Below are positions 62,452-64,000 of a stretch of DNA of 64,000 bases, piece by piece. Within the stretch, counting starts at the first letter, position 1. Every line of letters begins with the position of its first letter. Below the pieces are notes generated by a model, which made no database searches, was not told where the DNA came from, and saw only the letters and a program-made list of their open reading frames with translations. This DNA comes from Nocardia tengchongensis (GTDB taxonomy: Bacteria; Actinomycetota; Actinomycetes; Mycobacteriales; Mycobacteriaceae), in assembly GCF_018362975.1 (NCBI RefSeq), contig NZ_CP074371.1, forward strand, positions 4,464,001 to 4,528,000, read 5' to 3'. The translations under genes were made by a program, and so were the position numbers.

Positions 62452-64000
62452 ATGCTCGACAAGCTGATCGCACCGGCGCTGCGCACGCCGAAACTGGTTT
62501 TGGCCCTGGTCGCCATCGCGTTCGTCGTGTGCGGGGTGATCGGCACCCAGGCCGCCGCCCGGTTGTCCAACGGCGGATTCGTCTCCACCCACTCCGAATC
62601 CGCGCAGGTCGGCCGGATCCTGGAACGTGACTACGGCATCTCCGGCATGCAGCTCGTGCTCACCGTCGAATCACCCGGCGGCGCACAGGATCCGGCGACC
62701 GCTGCCTGCGGGAAAGAGATCGCGCAACGGCTCGAGGGCGACTCGCGGGTGTCCAAGGCGGTGTCGCCGTGGACCGAACCGGCGCTGTCCAAGACTCTCA
62801 TCAGCACCGACGGCACGATCGGGCTGATCGTGGCCGAGGTGCGCGGCGACGAGAACGTCGCACCGGGCTCGGCCCGCGACCTGGCCGGCGAATTCACCGG
62901 CGCCCAGGGCGATGTCACCGTCCGCGCCGGCGGGCAGGCCATGATCTGGAATCAGACGGGGGAGCAGACCCGCAAGGACCTGGGCCTGGCCGAGGCCATC
63001 GCGCTGCCGCTGACCTTCCTGCTGCTGGTGTGGTTCCTCAGAAGCCTGGTGGCCGCGGCCATTCCGTTCGTCACCGGCGTGGTCGCCATCGCGGGGGCCA
63101 GCGCGGTGCTGTATCTGCTGACCTTTGTCGTCGAGCTGTCGGTGTTCGCGCTGAACATCACCACCGCGATCGGGCTGGCGTTGGCCGTCGACTACTCGCT
63201 GCTCATCATCGGACGGTATCGGGAGGAGATCGCCGCGGGCCGCGACCGCACCGCGGCCCTCACTGTCGCCATGCGACGCGGCGGACGGGCCGTCGCCTTC
63301 TCCGGACTCACCGTGGGCATCGCCCTGGTGGGAATGCTGTTCTTCCCCATGGCCTTCCTGCGCTCCATGGCCGCGGCCGGGCTGGCGGTGGTGGCACTGT
63401 CCATCCTGCTCGCCCTGACCCTGGTACCCGCCCTGCTGACGGTGCTCGGCGACCGCATCAACCGGAAACCGTTGCGCGAGGCCGCACCCGTCGAGGCGAG
63501 CCTGCTGTATCGGGTGGCGCGCGCGGTGCAGCGGCGGCCCGCGGTGTGCGCGCTGCCGGTGCTCGCGCTGCTGCTGATCCTCGGCGCGCCCATCGCGGGC
63601 CTGCGGCTGGGGCTACCCGACGACCGGGTGCTACCGGCGAGGCTGCAATCGCATCAGGTGGGCGATCTGCTGCGAGACCGGTTCGACGACAACGCGACCG
63701 GGGCCGTGCACATCGTCGTGCCGGGGCGGGGCGTCGACGTGAGCGCCTACGCCGCCGCGCTGTCGCGAGTGCCGGATGTGGAGGCCGTGATCGAGCCCGC
63801 GGGCACCGTCGTCCGCGCGGAGCCGGTGGGCCCGGGCGATCCGGCCGCGGCCGGACCGGATTCGGTCCACCTCACCGTCGCCACCCGCCTCGACCCGTAT
63901 TCGGAGCGGGCGCAACGCCAACTGGCGGCGCTGCACGCGATCGACGCGCCCGCGCCCGCGCTGTTCGGCGGCGCCGCCCAGCAGACCGCAGACGCGGTTC
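62452..64000 (+). CDS. MmpL-family RND transporter (3' end missing)
   Basis: 516 codons, open to the end of the window, starting MLDKLIAPALRTPKLVLAL. Signatures: first TM, then a periplasmic domain with GGAQDPAT and GGQAMIWNQTGEQ, then the TM cluster IGLALAVDYSLLIIGRYREE (Asp relay) and FSGLTVGIALVGMLFFP, followed by a second periplasmic domain. It resembles MmpL11-like short N-terminal MmpLs rather than the 747-residue gene above. GAGGGG lies 7 bases before the ATG. Substrate unknown, probably a lipid. Confidence 0.9.
   Translation, partial: MLDKLIAPALRTPKLVLALVAIAFVVCGVIGTQAAARLSNGGFVSTHSESAQVGRILERDYGISGMQLVLTVESPGGAQDPATAACGKEIAQRLEGDSRVSKAVSPWTEPALSKTLISTDGTIGLIVAEVRGDENVAPGSARDLAGEFTGAQGDVTVRAGGQAMIWNQTGEQTRKDLGLAEAIALPLTFLLLVWFLRSLVAAAIPFVTGVVAIAGASAVLYLLTFVVELSVFALNITTAIGLALAVDYSLLIIGRYREEIAAGRDRTAALTVAMRRGGRAVAFSGLTVGIALVGMLFFPMAFLRSMAAAGLAVVALSILLALTLVPALLTVLGDRINRKPLREAAPVEASLLYRVARAVQRRPAVCALPVLALLLILGAPIAGLRLGLPDDRVLPARLQSHQVGDLLRDRFDDNATGAVHIVVPGRGVDVSAYAAALSRVPDVEAVIEPAGTVVRAEPVGPGDPAAAGPDSVHLTVATRLDPYSERAQRQLAALHAIDAPAPALFGGAAQQTADAV

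Overview
The window is a high-GC actinobacterial chromosome segment, most likely from Nocardia or a close mycolate relative. It holds the start of a cyclopropane mycolic acid synthase, a wax-ester synthase/DGAT, a fatty acyl-CoA reductase, a cutinase, an MspA porin, two MmpL transporters, a CYP125-type steroid hydroxylase and a DUF222/HNH (13E12-family) gene. Genus is inferred from gene content only. No rRNA, tRNA or CRISPR was seen.

Region 1 (1-10.4 kb) is envelope and lipid biology: partial mycolic acid synthase, an expansin-like anchored protein, an alpha/beta hydrolase, WS/DGAT, cutinase, fatty acyl-CoA reductase, a small secreted Cys protein, an SGNH hydrolase and an ADP-ribosylglycohydrolase. 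The reductase plus WS/DGAT form a plausible wax-ester pair.

Region 2 (10.4-11.65 kb) is a compact two-gene operon: a GNAT acetyltransferase overlapping a second-type IF-1. It sits behind a 19-codon leader ORF with a very strong ribosome binding site, ending Arg-Thr-Lys. A hairpin placed right at the leader stop sequesters the GNAT ribosome binding site. The layout is that of translational attenuation by drug-stalled ribosomes.

Region 3 (11.65-40.1 kb) is a complete Wzx/Wzy-type exopolysaccharide locus. A tightly overlapping minus-strand operon (25.6 to 11.65 kb) carries two GT4 enzymes, a flippase, a CgeB-like GT, a Wzy-like polymerase, a Wzz/BY-kinase-like protein without a usable P-loop, a Tat/lipobox beta-helix protein, a tandem GNAT, an aminotransferase, a GT4 and an amidohydrolase. 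A DUF222/HNH gene and a Ser/Thr kinase interrupt the locus. Then follow a pyruvyltransferase-like gene, a GT2, an MspA porin and a sugar-modification block (C-methyltransferases, 3,5-epimerase-like enzyme, epimerase, PIG-L deacetylase, cytidylyltransferase-like enzyme). The priming sugar-phosphate transferase at the end is split by a frameshift.

Region 4 (40.2-48.7 kb) is a probable conflict/defence island. It has a 1494-residue caspase-STAND-helical-repeat protein, then a 1193-residue STAND ATPase with a complete aminoglycoside-phosphotransferase-type kinase domain at its C-terminus. Next comes a short remnant clearly homologous to the C-terminus of the caspase protein.

Region 5 (48.7-64 kb) has a deazaflavin-dependent nitroreductase-like protein, a very large SARP-AAA-TPR regulator divergent from a hemerythrin-like protein, CYP125 with a downstream TetR, a secreted tyrosine phosphatase, an MmpL, a ThrE-type exporter, an acyl-CoA oxidase and a second MmpL that runs off the end.
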